The notes below the pieces were generated by a model that worked only from the letters and a program-made list of their open reading frames with translations, made no database searches and was not told the origin of the DNA. A program made the position numbers and the translations under genes. Of a DNA stretch of 64,000 nucleotides, positions 57,501 through 63,600 are shown piece by piece. Source of the DNA: Opisthorchis felineus (lineage: Eukaryota > Platyhelminthes > Trematoda > Opisthorchiida > Opisthorchiidae). The DNA lies in NCBI GenBank assembly GCA_004794785.1, contig SJOL01009403.1:2343193-2407192 (forward strand), read 5' to 3'. Position 1 is the first letter of the stretch. Every line of letters starts with the position of its first letter.

Positions 57501-60382
57501 TCCTAAAGGTGACATCCCTCCTCAATCCTCTGCGAACCATGAGCAATGCAATGAAGGCTATGCCAGACACGTTAGCGGACGGTTTCTCCCGTATGTTCCC
57601 CGGTCTTCAAGGTCCCGGTCCACTTGATCGGGGATATCGTCGTTCCTCAAGCTTTGACACAACCAGTGAGCCATCTTTTGGCGATTTAGACGCACTAAAA
57701 GTTGGAGGATACCCCATGGACTCAGTGAGTATTGTTTTCGTACATGGATTCTTAACCTAGGCGTCACTGACATTTTTGATTATTTGATGTTACTCGGCCC
57801 TTACTTTTACGTGTTGATTAATCTCACTCCATGGAAGGTTCTTCCTATCCATTCGTGAGAGTTAAAAGGGAAATCGCAAACGTAACCGCAGTATTGGTAA
57901 CCATTTGACCGTGATATCCGAACAATCCACTGACATCAAGCGTCACCGCTCAGGATTATCTGCATAAGGTCAACTTTATATCGGCGATCGCTTGCAGAAG
58001 ACCGAATCAGCTTACAGTGAGTGCTAATCCATCTTTCCAAACTTCCTTTGGTTTTGTGGATAAAATGACACCACCTAGTCGCCGTTAGCAAGGCATGACG
58101 ATAATCCGGTTTCCAAAGAAGGGATATCGTCTGGGATACAAAAGGGGTTTCTTCGATTGTTCGAGTTCGAAATCTGCATAAGATTGTCTTGCCATGTGAA
58201 TCGCCGGGTTTTTCGTACTACTTTTGCCATCTGTAATGTTAATGGGTTGGATATTTCTGTTTGTCTTTGCTGTACGTTTGATTCTCCGCTGAACCGCCAC
58301 TTTCCGATTTGTGCCCGATCGCAGTCTCCAATGGATGATAGCCCAATTGGAAAGCTCTTTCTCCTGGTTGATGAGATTTTCAACCTTCATCAGAAAAACC
58401 ACCTTTCTCGGGAAGGAAATTTTGTCATCTTACGCAAGATTTTCCACCCGTTGTTTGGCCCGCGTGTGAATAAGATGATAATATCCAAGGTAAGTCCAAC
58501 ATCATGCACTTGGGAGTCACATTAGTGGCGAACTCCAGCTGTTCATCCATTAGACCACTCGATGTGGAATTCAGGTGCACTTGTGCGACATCGAGTAGCG
58601 TCCGCGGTAGCTCAGTTGGTAAAGCAGTTGCCCGCCGAGCGAGAGGTTACGGATTCGTGTCCCGTCCAAGGATTCTGTATTTCCATTTGCATTGTGTGTA
58701 CTCGGATCCACATTCAAATCACACTTCATAACAAGTAGTCGATAAGCCGTATTTTGTTTTAAGTATTTTTTCCAATATTTAAATGGGCTTTTAAACTGTC
58801 CGAAACAGATTGTGCCTTCGGAGAACCGAGATGTGTGTTACAGGGAAGTAACGCTTTTAAAGTTCAAACCAAAAGTTTGTGGTGCTAAGACGATTCAGTG
58901 GCCCCAAGTTAATCTGAGCCACGCATATGGAGTCATCAGCTTAGCTTCCGTACTGATAAGAATCTTGAATGTGCACGAAAATTGCAACTGTTAATGACAT
59001 GACATCATCATGCATATTGCCAATTCTCTACGCTTCGTTTATTACAGCGTTTGTACAATGTACCCGTTTTTCGTCGAATAGCCTTTTTGAATCTTTTCAC
59101 TTCATACGTTTCTTACTTATATTGGAGTTCCTACCAGAAGTGCTTATCATTTGTGATTCAGTGAAATGCAGCGTATAGTCTCACTTTCCTACAGGTCCGG
59201 GAGTATACGAGTGCGAACCAAATCGCCGAACTTCTGGCCTATCTTCGGGATTCCGTGTGGCCGCCAACTGATCCGACACAGCCACCCAAGCAACCCTTGG
59301 AACGGTCGCGGGAAATTAAACTCAGAACCCGTGTGCTCTGTCGTACTATGTTACTTGGTTCACTTTCTGGTAAGCCTTTACCAAGTTATTTCGTGGTCGC
59401 AGCTGTGGTTCATTACAAGCGCTCGAGTGTTTTCATAATTTCACTATCGTCGCCATTAGTATTCCATTTTTATCACCTCCAATAATTTCCGCGAAGTCCG
59501 GGGGTTGTTTGTGCGAGTGCCCTGAACCGAAAATAAGTGTATCTTCAGAAGATTGCGAAAATCCTGATCCCTGGGCTACATATGGATGGGGTATGAGCCA
59601 ACTGATAGACTGATTTGTGATTCCGTTTCGACGCAGTCGTCACAGTGCTCCTGGGTATCGTAGACGTGTCGGCTCCATCCGTTCCTACTCCCACAAGAGT
59701 GGGAATTTTAGTCGTTACTACACTGCTTTAGACCAACAGTCCAATTTAGGGTTGACTGGGCCAAGCTTTATCACTTGTCGAGGTAACCAGCAGCTACTCT
59801 ACGGATGAAGTTCTTCGACTTTTTTCCACACAGGTTTCATTTCTTACAAACTTCGGAATTTAGTTGTGTAGACAGAATACTTCCGGCTTACCTGGATGAC
59901 CCTTATCTGAACAATATCATGGGCAAAATAGCCGATCACTTGGTGAAAACCGTACTAATCAAGTGGAAAATTATAATCCTCATCGAACGAGCTAAACAAT
60001 CGTCCACCCAGCCCTTTGGATCTAGTTGTTTCTTCATACCGACGTCTGTGACACCTAGTTTTTGGTTCCACGTCAAAGTCATGTGATATCGACTACTCAT
60101 TTTCATTTTAGCTGTTGTAATGCGTCCACGGATTTTTTCACTGTTTTAGAGGAATTGGCTCAGTTCCTGGGCCATGAAACTACTCGGAGAGGTGCTGCTC
60201 GTGTGTTTCGTTTGCTCCAACAGGAAAGTTTGAACCGTCGGTTTGTTCACCATTTGCTGCAGTCTATCATTATTCACCTGTTCAAACCATGTGAAGCCCA
60301 ATGGGAAGCGGTATTTGAGAAGCACTTGTGCCCTCTCCATACCGGACGTGCATGTCGTATTCATAACACCATTCCTGAGTGA
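30432..60382 (+). CDS. SNX13-like: sorting nexin 13-like protein (TM-PXA-RGS-PX-Nexin_C), 22 exons joined
   Basis: The gene encodes a membrane-anchored sorting nexin of the SNX13/RGS-PX1 group. In animals this family works on endosomes or at organelle contacts: the PX domain binds phosphoinositides, and the RGS domain of SNX13 has been reported to act on G-alpha-s. Exons: 30432-30538, 30579-30660, 30706-30792, 30832-30953, 31000-31115, 31162-31251, 31288-31376, 31422-31505, 33510-33651, 36857-36951, 37052-37151, 37279-37334, 42752-43240, 46685-46994, 53646-53671, 53779-53836, 55044-55180, 55523-55627, 57509-57724, 58325-58489, 59195-59369, 60150-60382. All junctions are GT/AG and in phase. 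The 3084 nt give 1027 residues plus stop, without a segment (about 40 residues expected from SNX13) that probably lies in the N gap at 55642-56157. Approximate layout: TM 5-35, PXA 93-335, RGS 355-585 with an acidic insertion at about 400-500, PX from 684, Nexin_C 840-990. The other TM-anchored members (SNX14, SNX19, SNX25) fit less well, because SNX13-type motifs match in every domain. Exon joins are inferred and untested. Confidence 0.88.
30579..30660 (+). CDS. SNX13-like: SNX13-like exon 2
   Basis: The exon completes the split Gly codon, then reads [14 protein letters not shown] and a basic stretch (residues 36-63). The acceptor is TACAAG and the donor GTATATTC. It leaves in phase 0. It is a cytosolic linker between the membrane anchor and the PXA domain. 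Intron 2 is 45 nt. Confidence 0.7.
30706..30792 (+). CDS. SNX13-like: SNX13-like exon 3
   Basis: The exon holds 29 codons (residues 64-92) ending [14 protein letters not shown], which corresponds to the lead-in to the PXA domain. It enters and leaves in phase 0. The acceptor is TTTTAAG and the donor GTGTGTGT. Intron 3 is 39 nt. Confidence 0.75.
30832..30953 (+). CDS. SNX13-like: SNX13-like exon 4: PXA domain start
   Basis: The exon opens with [20 protein letters not shown], the hallmark RDYxxxWY start of PXA domains, then a helix ending ITANLVK (residues 93-133). The acceptor must be at 30830-30831, because the in-frame codon just upstream is TAG. It leaves in phase 2. Intron 4 is 46 nt. Confidence 0.9.
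31000..31115 (+). CDS. SNX13-like: SNX13-like exon 5: PXA domain
   Basis: Residues 133-171 include [20 protein letters not shown] and LYRTMLEQQ. This matches the conserved PXA helix with the ASHxRLYR signature. It leaves in phase 1 at a weak donor (GTTCTATT), chosen because only this donor keeps the frame into exon 6. Intron 5 is 46 nt. Confidence 0.85.
31162..31251 (+). CDS. SNX13-like: SNX13-like exon 6: PXA domain
   Basis: The exon reads [20 protein letters not shown] followed by ICTSGEQEK (residues 172-201). This is the SNX13-type block with Cys-Arg-x-x-(Ile/Val)-Cys. The acceptor is TGTATAG and the donor GTAACG. It leaves in phase 1. Intron 6 is 36 nt, the shortest in the gene. Confidence 0.82.
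31288..31376 (+). CDS. SNX13-like: SNX13-like exon 7: PXA domain
   Basis: The exon reads [19 protein letters not shown] and then AIRYIAR (residues 202-231), matching the PXA LLxLLLP helix and the following RYFVRE-like segment. The acceptor is CTCGCAG and the donor GTAAGT. It leaves in phase 0. Intron 7 is 45 nt. Confidence 0.88.
31422..31505 (+). CDS. SNX13-like: SNX13-like exon 8: PXA domain
   Basis: The 28 codons read [20 protein letters not shown] and then VNRSVAWF (residues 232-259), the conserved LLP.I..LSDPD(Y/F)(I/V)N element. It enters and leaves in phase 0. It is the last exon of the compact 5' cluster; the following intron is 2004 nt. Confidence 0.9.
31506..33509 (+). other. intron 8 of the SNX13-like gene
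   Basis: A 2.0 kb intron that contains one minus-strand SINE (32291-32470). Nothing else was recognised. Confidence 0.8.
32291..32470 (-). mobile_element. tRNA-derived SINE, copy 1 (full length)
   Basis: On the minus strand it has an A-box-like GTTCAGTGGTTAGAGCGC, a B box (GTGGTTCGAACC), and a body with CTCGACTTCCCCTGTCTAGG and CATGGCAGCTAGGCACC. It ends CAGCTGAATGATTTTTTTT. Flanking ATGTA at 32286-32290 and 32471-32475 may be a 5-bp target duplication. Confidence 0.8.
33510..33651 (+). CDS. SNX13-like: SNX13-like exon 9: PXA domain
   Basis: Residues 260-306 include [18 protein letters not shown] and [11 protein letters not shown]. The LRxxDTGGDD motif is typical of the late PXA region of SNX13 and relatives. 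The acceptor is CATTCAAG and the donor GTATGT. It leaves in phase 1. Confidence 0.9.
33652..36856 (+). other. intron 9 of the SNX13-like gene
   Basis: A 3.2 kb intron with a + strand SINE at 34072-34252. No other gene or repeat was recognised. Confidence 0.75.
34072..34252 (+). mobile_element. tRNA-derived SINE, copy 2 (full length)
   Basis: It has an A-box TAGCTCAGTGGTTAAG, a small stem GGACCGAAAGGTCC, a B box GTGGTTCGAACCC, then the family body (CTCGACT, TGTCTAGGCTTGGG, CCCAGCCCTCGTG, GGCTAGGCACTGAAA). It ends GCTACAGCTGAACGATT. It lacks the T8 tail seen in copies 1 and 4. Confidence 0.85.
36857..36951 (+). CDS. SNX13-like: SNX13-like exon 10: end of PXA domain
   Basis: The exon completes Asp and reads [20 protein letters not shown] followed by [11 protein letters not shown] (residues 307-338). 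This is the IKxQLxSLxxxxKxC helix that closes PXA. The donor GTTCGTCG is weak. An alternative GTGTGA 14 nt earlier would break the frame into exon 11. Confidence 0.85.
37052..37151 (+). CDS. SNX13-like: SNX13-like exon 11: linker and RGS start
   Basis: Residues 339-371 read [19 protein letters not shown] and then [14 protein letters not shown]. The last part is the first RGS helix (compare xxLxxxxVALxFFxxFM). The acceptor is CTAATCAG and the donor GTAAGT. It leaves in phase 1. Confidence 0.8.
37279..37334 (+). CDS. SNX13-like: SNX13-like exon 12: RGS helix, 56-nt exon
   Basis: The exon completes Asp and reads [18 protein letters not shown] (residues 372-390), in place of the FMxxxGxxxxLxFWxxVE helix of RGS domains. 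The usual Phe-Trp is Leu-Tyr here and the Glu is replaced by Cys. The acceptor is GTCCTAG and the donor GTAAGTG. The phases fit both neighbours. Confidence 0.75.
38208..38362 (-). repeat. 3' LTR of the gypsy element
   Basis: A 155-bp LTR that aligns along its length to 42005-42167. Shared landmarks are GGAGGACAGAAT, GTAATATACG, AATTACCAGTTAAT and the CATGACA border. It is unusually short for a Ty3/gypsy element. Confidence 0.9.
38363..38375 (-). other. polypurine tract next to the 3' LTR
   Basis: On the minus strand AAGGTGGGGTGAA directly precedes the 3' LTR. A polypurine tract there primes plus-strand DNA synthesis in LTR elements. Confidence 0.65.
38451..39197 (-). pseudogene. gypsy integrase, central to C-terminal part (broken)
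   Basis: The first piece (39197-39000) carries the second catalytic Asp in [14 protein letters not shown] frame change then gives [16 protein letters not shown], with the presumed catalytic Glu. The piece 38933-38451 is the C-terminal domain with [15 protein letters not shown] and an acidic/Arg-rich tail. Frame changes between the pieces show decay. Confidence 0.75.
39206..40078 (-). pseudogene. gypsy RNase H and N-terminal integrase
   Basis: A single 290-codon frame. RNase H comes first with [42 protein letters not shown] and [15 protein letters not shown]. The integrase zinc-binding region follows ([15 protein letters not shown] ... CSTC), and then the first catalytic Asp in [13 protein letters not shown]. 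It ends near [12 protein letters not shown]. This is the best-preserved part of the element. Confidence 0.88.
40006..40404 (-). pseudogene. gypsy reverse transcriptase, C-terminal half, with YVDN
   Basis: The frame contains the RT palm motif as [10 protein letters not shown], where functional elements have YxDD. It continues with [19 protein letters not shown] and [17 protein letters not shown] (the LGY..S..G....P motif). Loss of the second Asp should abolish polymerase activity. About 150 bp between this frame and the RT start upstream are frame-shifted. Confidence 0.82.
40555..41520 (-). pseudogene. gypsy nucleocapsid, protease and start of reverse transcriptase
   Basis: One 321-codon frame. 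It has a zinc knuckle [14 protein letters not shown] (CX2CX4HX4C) preceded by a Cys-containing [11 protein letters not shown] segment. A retropepsin active site ([15 protein letters not shown]) follows, and then the RT start ([34 protein letters not shown]). The frame closes at a stop after TYLDTYPLP. Confidence 0.85.
41372..41983 (-). pseudogene. gypsy gag-like region (broken)
   Basis: The frame begins with [17 protein letters not shown] just inside the 5' LTR and stops at about 41786. A second frame (41779-41372) continues with [20 protein letters not shown] and a Glu/Arg/Ala-rich helix. This layout (alpha-helical capsid region before a CCHC knuckle) fits Gag. One stop and one frame change interrupt it. 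Confidence 0.75.
42005..42167 (-). repeat. 5' LTR of the gypsy element
   Basis: A 163-bp LTR (minus-strand borders TGTCATGAC...CAACA) matching 38208-38362. Immediately outside it lies the target duplication GGATT. Confidence 0.9.
42752..43240 (+). CDS. SNX13-like: SNX13-like exon 13: RGS domain with acidic insertion
   Basis: The exon holds 163 codons (residues 391-553), in and out in phase 0. It starts SYRDSAQNL, which continues the RGS helix (compare xYRxxAQxxL). About 100 residues rich in Asp, Glu and Ser follow, with roughly 26 acidic against 3 basic residues (for example [20 protein letters not shown]). The RGS fold then resumes with [20 protein letters not shown] and [20 protein letters not shown]. 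The donor is GTGAGTAG. The insertion is absent from the SNX13 sequences I know. Confidence 0.88.
43425..46095 (-). mobile_element. RTE-like LINE, copy A (nearly complete, inactive)
   Basis: On the minus strand the endonuclease begins near 46090 ([40 protein letters not shown]) and reaches VILVGDMNA at about 45690. The spacer [20 protein letters not shown] and [16 protein letters not shown] lies at 45040-44900. The RT core follows ([20 protein letters not shown] near 44330). The C-terminal [20 protein letters not shown] motif lies near 43900. The 3' end is a CGATGATGATGAG-type short repeat at about 43430-43442, in keeping with RTE-type tails. Numerous stops and frameshifts are present. Confidence 0.85.
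46103..46253 (-). mobile_element. tRNA-derived SINE, copy 3 (5'-truncated)
   Basis: The copy keeps the B box (GTGGTTCGAACCC) and family body but lacks the A-box region. It ends CAGCTGAGCGATTATT and directly abuts the 5' side of LINE copy A. Confidence 0.8.
46685..46994 (+). CDS. SNX13-like: SNX13-like exon 14: end of RGS and linker
   Basis: The exon opens [20 protein letters not shown] and then [12 protein letters not shown], the terminal RGS helices. A Ser/Thr/Gln-rich linker follows (residues 586-656) with [12 protein letters not shown] near its end. The acceptor is TTCAAAAG and the donor GTAAGT. It leaves in phase 1. Confidence 0.9.
47770..48850 (-). mobile_element. RTE-like LINE, copy I (RT to C-terminus, split by a SINE)
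   Basis: On the minus strand an RT block resembling GxRQGCPLSP occurs near 48830. It is followed by [19 protein letters not shown] at about 48710 and [18 protein letters not shown] at about 48530. The SINE at 48312-48505 cuts the element exactly there. Beyond it, continuing toward lower coordinates, come [14 protein letters not shown] and a decayed WLGHVLRM-like region near 48020. The catalytic YADD is YADY. The element is dead and truncated at both ends. Confidence 0.7.
48312..48505 (-). mobile_element. tRNA-derived SINE, copy 4, inserted in a LINE with a 10-bp TSD
   Basis: A full-length copy. On the minus strand it runs from an A-box GATGGCTCGGTGGTTAGAGC through the B box GTGGTTCGAACCC to a T8 tail. 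The direct repeat CAGCTGCCCA at 48302-48311 and 48506-48515 flanks it. This fixes its borders and shows retroposition into the older LINE. Confidence 0.92.
49031..49212 (+). mobile_element. tRNA-derived SINE, copy 5 (full length)
   Basis: It has an A-box GATGGCTCAGTGGTCAGAGC, a B box GTGGTTCGAACCC, and the family body with CTCGACTTCCCCTGTCTAGA. It ends GTTACAGCTGAACGATTA. Confidence 0.85.
53408..53553 (+). mobile_element. tRNA-derived SINE, copy 6 (5'-truncated)
   Basis: The copy starts at the stem before the B box (GACCGGAAGGTCTGTGG, then CTCGAACCC) and keeps the body to GTTACAGCTGAGC. The A-box half is missing. Its end lies only about 90 nt before exon 15. Confidence 0.8.
53646..53671 (+). 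CDS. SNX13-like: SNX13-like exon 15: 26-nt micro-exon
   Basis: The exon completes Asp from exon 14 and adds TRKASTLP (residues 657-665). The acceptor is ACATACAG and the donor GTAAGT. Entry in phase 1 and exit in phase 0 are exactly what exons 14 and 16 need, which is the main support for an exon this small. Confidence 0.65.
53779..53836 (+). CDS. SNX13-like: SNX13-like exon 16: lead-in to the PX domain
   Basis: The exon reads [19 protein letters not shown] (residues 666-684) and leaves in phase 1. The acceptor is TTTTCAG and the donor GTAAGT. The last residues form the first PX strand together with exon 17. Confidence 0.75.
53837..55043 (+). other. intron 16 of the SNX13-like gene
   Basis: A 1.2 kb intron with no recognisable element. 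Confidence 0.7.
55044..55180 (+). CDS. SNX13-like: SNX13-like exon 17: PX domain, first half
   Basis: Residues 685-730 read [17 protein letters not shown], then [25 protein letters not shown] is the PX RR(F/Y)SxF motif that contacts phosphoinositide phosphates. The acceptor is CATCCCAG and the donor GTGAGT. It leaves in phase 0. Confidence 0.92.
55523..55627 (+). CDS. SNX13-like: SNX13-like exon 18: PX domain, second half
   Basis: The 35 codons include [20 protein letters not shown] and RRELDEYLT (residues 731-765). These match the PX proline loop and the helix with the conserved basic residues and LxxYL. The acceptor is GTCTTCAG and the donor GTGAGT. It leaves in phase 0 just before the N gap. 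Confidence 0.92.
55642..56157. other. assembly gap (516 N), probably hiding one SNX13-like exon
   Basis: Between exon 18 (end of the visible PX) and exon 19 (NPLR linker), SNX13 proteins carry about 40 residues that close the PX domain. No exon for them is visible in 56158-57508, so it most likely lies in this gap. Its length must be a multiple of three, since both neighbours are in phase 0. Confidence 0.9.
57509..57724 (+). CDS. SNX13-like: SNX13-like exon 19: linker between PX and Nexin_C
   Basis: The 72 codons begin [20 protein letters not shown], then [13 protein letters not shown]. This matches the SNX13 block NPLRxxMxxxSNAxKxxPDxLAxG. A Ser/Gly-rich linker ending GGYPMDS follows. The acceptor is CCTAAAG and the donor GTGAGT. 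It is in phase 0 on both sides. Confidence 0.88.
57725..58324 (+). other. intron 19 of the SNX13-like gene
   Basis: A 600-nt intron. Nothing was recognised in it. Confidence 0.75.
58325..58489 (+). CDS. SNX13-like: SNX13-like exon 20: Nexin_C start
   Basis: The 55 codons read [20 protein letters not shown], then [19 protein letters not shown]. This matches the LxxLxDExFxLxxxNxWLRR start of the Nexin_C domain. The acceptor is GATCGCAG and the donor GTAAGT. Confidence 0.9.
58600..58668 (+). repeat. tRNA-derived sequence in intron 20
   Basis: It has TAGCTCAGTTGGTAAAGC (A box) and ACGGATTCGTGTCCCGT (TPsiC arm with one mismatch, B-box-like). A weak anticodon arm (TTGC and GCGA around a 7-nt loop) would give GCC. 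No good acceptor stem closes it. It differs from the local SINE family in the variable region and 3' flank. A decayed tRNA gene or a different tRNA-SINE is likely. Confidence 0.45.
59195..59369 (+). CDS. SNX13-like: SNX13-like exon 21: Nexin_C
   Basis: Residues 893-950 read [19 protein letters not shown], then a proline-rich stretch and [20 protein letters not shown]. The (F/L)RDxxWP and RxRTRVxxxxxLL motifs are diagnostic for Nexin_C. The acceptor is CCTACAG and the donor GTAAGC. It leaves in phase 1. Confidence 0.92.
59370..60149 (+). other. intron 21 of the SNX13-like gene
   Basis: A 780-nt intron. Nothing was recognised in it. Confidence 0.75.
60150..60382 (+). CDS. SNX13-like: SNX13-like exon 22: Nexin_C end and stop
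   Basis: The exon completes Glu and reads [20 protein letters not shown], then [20 protein letters not shown] (residues 951-990). It matches the GxETTRxGxxRVFxxxQxxxLNRRxVxxLL end of Nexin_C. A short tail follows, with the stop TGA at 60380-60382. The acceptor is CTGTTTTAG. Confidence 0.93.
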
Positions 60383-60605
60383 CTGGTCAATGACCTACGC
60401 GTGGCTGTTATCGTTATTATTTTAGCACTGGCTAAAGTAACCCATTTGCTTTCGACGAGTCACTAATAACACCCAGGTTTCTGTGGCGCATTGTAACCAC
60501 TGTTCTTTCGTTGTATTTTATCAGACTCATGATTTTTTTCATCTTTTTAGCCATGTAACAGAATGACCCCATCGGTTATTTAAGCGCGCCCATTGCTAAA
60601 ATAAA
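60383..60605 (+). terminator. 3' untranslated region with AATAAA polyadenylation signal
   Basis: AATAAA at 60600-60605 is the first canonical poly(A) signal after the stop codon, about 220 nt downstream. The exact cleavage site cannot be fixed. Confidence 0.55.
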
Positions 60606-60610
60606 TGTTA

Positions 60611-63600
60611 ACAATTACTCAGGCCTATGTAATTGGAGGAACAGCAGCGGTGTTTCCGTGTCCTTTTCGTCTTTGAGTCGCGTATGTAATTCCGTGAAGT
60701 TCGTCTCCTCTCCTAGAGGTTAGAATTTATATTTCCCCATAGAATATCTGTGTGCATCGTACCATAACCACACTACTTGTAGTGTGCGACGGTGGTCTGT
60801 TGTATCCAATTTCGTCCTATGTTCGAAACCTAGCATGTAATCCACCACGAGCGGTCCTTTGTTGAAATCAACTTAGACAAAAAAAAACAGTGCTGATACT
60901 GATTCCTCACTATCGTCCAACTGTAAAAGGCTTATTAGTGAGACGAAAAGAATATGGGTTCTGGTTAAAGCCTACAAGAAGACCGGGTGGAAATCGAGGT
61001 AAGGTAGGTGACTTGTTACCCGCCTAATGTCGGTCATGAGGCGAGAAAACGCGTTGAAGACTGTCCACTAGTGCTGGAAACAGTAGGACGCAGTGATGGA
61101 CACCGAAATATTCGTCCGGTCGCGTAATATTTTCAACCGCATCTACGAGAAACATGCTAAAACGCAGGTAATCGCGGCAGTTTCGTTGCTCTATAAATCC
61201 TTGGGGTCCTATTTGGTGGCCATAACCTATCCTGATGCAAACAACTGACATGGAAAGGCGACAGTTCCTTAAGGCTTTCGGCAGTGATGATGTATGAAAG
61301 TCCACTTCAGGCTATCCCTCCCGTCATTCCCGTATCCGAGCCAAAAATACCCCCTTCATACGGATGTAAACAAAGGCTAGTTGTCTGTAGGTCAGCAGTT
61401 TTGGTCCCATGTGGCAACAATGCGGGTATTTCTGTGTTTAATGTAAGTTATTGCCGGTTGCAGAACGAAACAGAACCGATCGGCAGTTTCGGTATAAACA
61501 GTTTGCACGCCCAGCCGAATGTTCTGATCAAGTACCTAGTTATGAGTGCAATTTGGAGCGAGGGATTCAAACTTAGCCTAAAGCGAAGTGACTCGGAGGA
61601 AGGTAAGTTCAGTGGCGCCATGTTGCGTAGCACAATCCCCTAACTGACACCATAACGCATCTTCTGTAGACCATATTTCTCGCTGCATCCTTGTACATCT
61701 CATCGTTTTTAAAGCGGATCGCCCGACAACATAAGCGAACAAACCTGACTCACTAAACCCTTAACAGTCACTCCTCGAGGCGTCCAAAATTATCCTGCAT
61801 GAATAATCGCCTCGTTAAAATTTCCCTTAAGAGGACACTCACTCACAGCGAACAATGTCTGTCCACCTGACATTCAATCACGCAGAATGAATTCCCGACA
61901 CAAACTGCAACGCCCATAAGCGATGCTCTCTCAAAACGTGTTCAATCACAGCGGTGTGCATCTGCATTTACCTCTAAACAGCAGAGAAGTGGAAGATAAT
62001 ATTTACCAATGATTGGGTGGCAGCTGTCTTTGTAACTTTTCATTGCACATGACTTGAAAATGCCATCCGTTGGATCTAGAGATAGAAATTTACGGATAGT
62101 TCATGCTACAAAGCAATGGGAGCGTTTTCCAGTTGAGTTTCCTTAGAGACACCTTATAACCGGCCAACTAGGCATCGGATGGCGTTCTGTAATAAGACAA
62201 GGAGAAATTCAGTAGTTCATTCAGTGTTCGACCAACCCTTGTAGGAACTGATTTGATGGGACCTATATGCCTCTGTTACGAGCAAGAAACCTCTCAGAAC
62301 ACAATATGAGATGCCGTTTAATTAATAACCTATATATACCTATAATACCTTCAAACGCGAACAAAACACTCGGGAACCAGCAGAACAAAGCGCAAAAAGC
62401 TAGTAGCGGGGACAAGTTGGGCGGATCCTTGGCTTGGGGGAACAAAATTAGGTAGGGAGATTTAGACAGTAATTCACAGTTGACGGGCCTGCGTAGCCTA
62501 ATGGGCACAAACCACAGGGGAACTCGTTTGTTCTTCCGGAGGAATGCCCTGTGGTATAATGCCGTTTTACTCAAAGGTAAGTAACTGATCTTATTGCTCC
62601 GCTCCTGTAAGAGCTGAGAGCTTGTTTACTCAGGACAATGGTTGGCTGGATGTATTAGCTGAGCATGATCTCATCTCTATCTCGGTTGTTCAATAGTGTC
62701 AATGCTTGTAATGCATGCAGAGGGGATGTCTAGCTCTCAGGACGTGTTAGCTGAATATACGAGCTAAGCATACTAGTGATGCATTTTCTGAAGTGGTAAG
62801 GTGCCTGGGTCCTTAGCGGTCCAAACACTTATCGATAAAACTGAATCACCTTAGTTACGATGTTTCTTATTCCTTGGAAAGACATCCAGAGCAATTCAAA
62901 AGAGTAAAGCCGGAGAACCAGTTAAGATATCGCTCGTTTGTCTAGCATGAGATGATATAAAAGTGTGTTGCAAGTGATTCTCTGGGACAAACCTGTGGGC
63001 AGGTTGTTCAGCTGCAAGGTATGAATATCTATTGTGCGTTTTCAACGGCTATATTTGGCTGGTTAGTGAAAAAATCGTTTCGAAAAGACGACCTGGGTAT
63101 GATTTCTTGACGCCTTCACAAACTTGTGGCATTCTGAACTTGCGGTCCAGCAGGACAGTGTACTTTGGGAGGATACTGCACTCCGAAAATTGAGGCATCA
63201 CACGAACCACAACATTGGTGCTGCAAGCCGCTGAATGCTTTGTGTTGCTGCTAGAATGAAGCATCATTTGTACGACCAATGCGGAATAACCATGGACTTG
63301 GACGAAAGGAAACTGGCAATTCTGAGAAATCAGTTGACGTTGGAGTCCTGTCAACTTATGATATGGGTTTATATTTCGAAACCCCTACACGAAGACGTGC
63401 CTGCCACCCAGAGATATCCGTGCGACAGATTAAAGATTTTCATCATGAGTTGGTACAATTTGGCTGTTTATTCAGCTCATCAGAGTTGCACGTCAACAAT
63501 CCATATAATCTGCGCTCAGCTTGAACATTTCCGTTACTCCAGTCAACAGCCTATCATTGACCACAGATAACTGAGCTACTGTCTGAAATAATTTCCGAAT

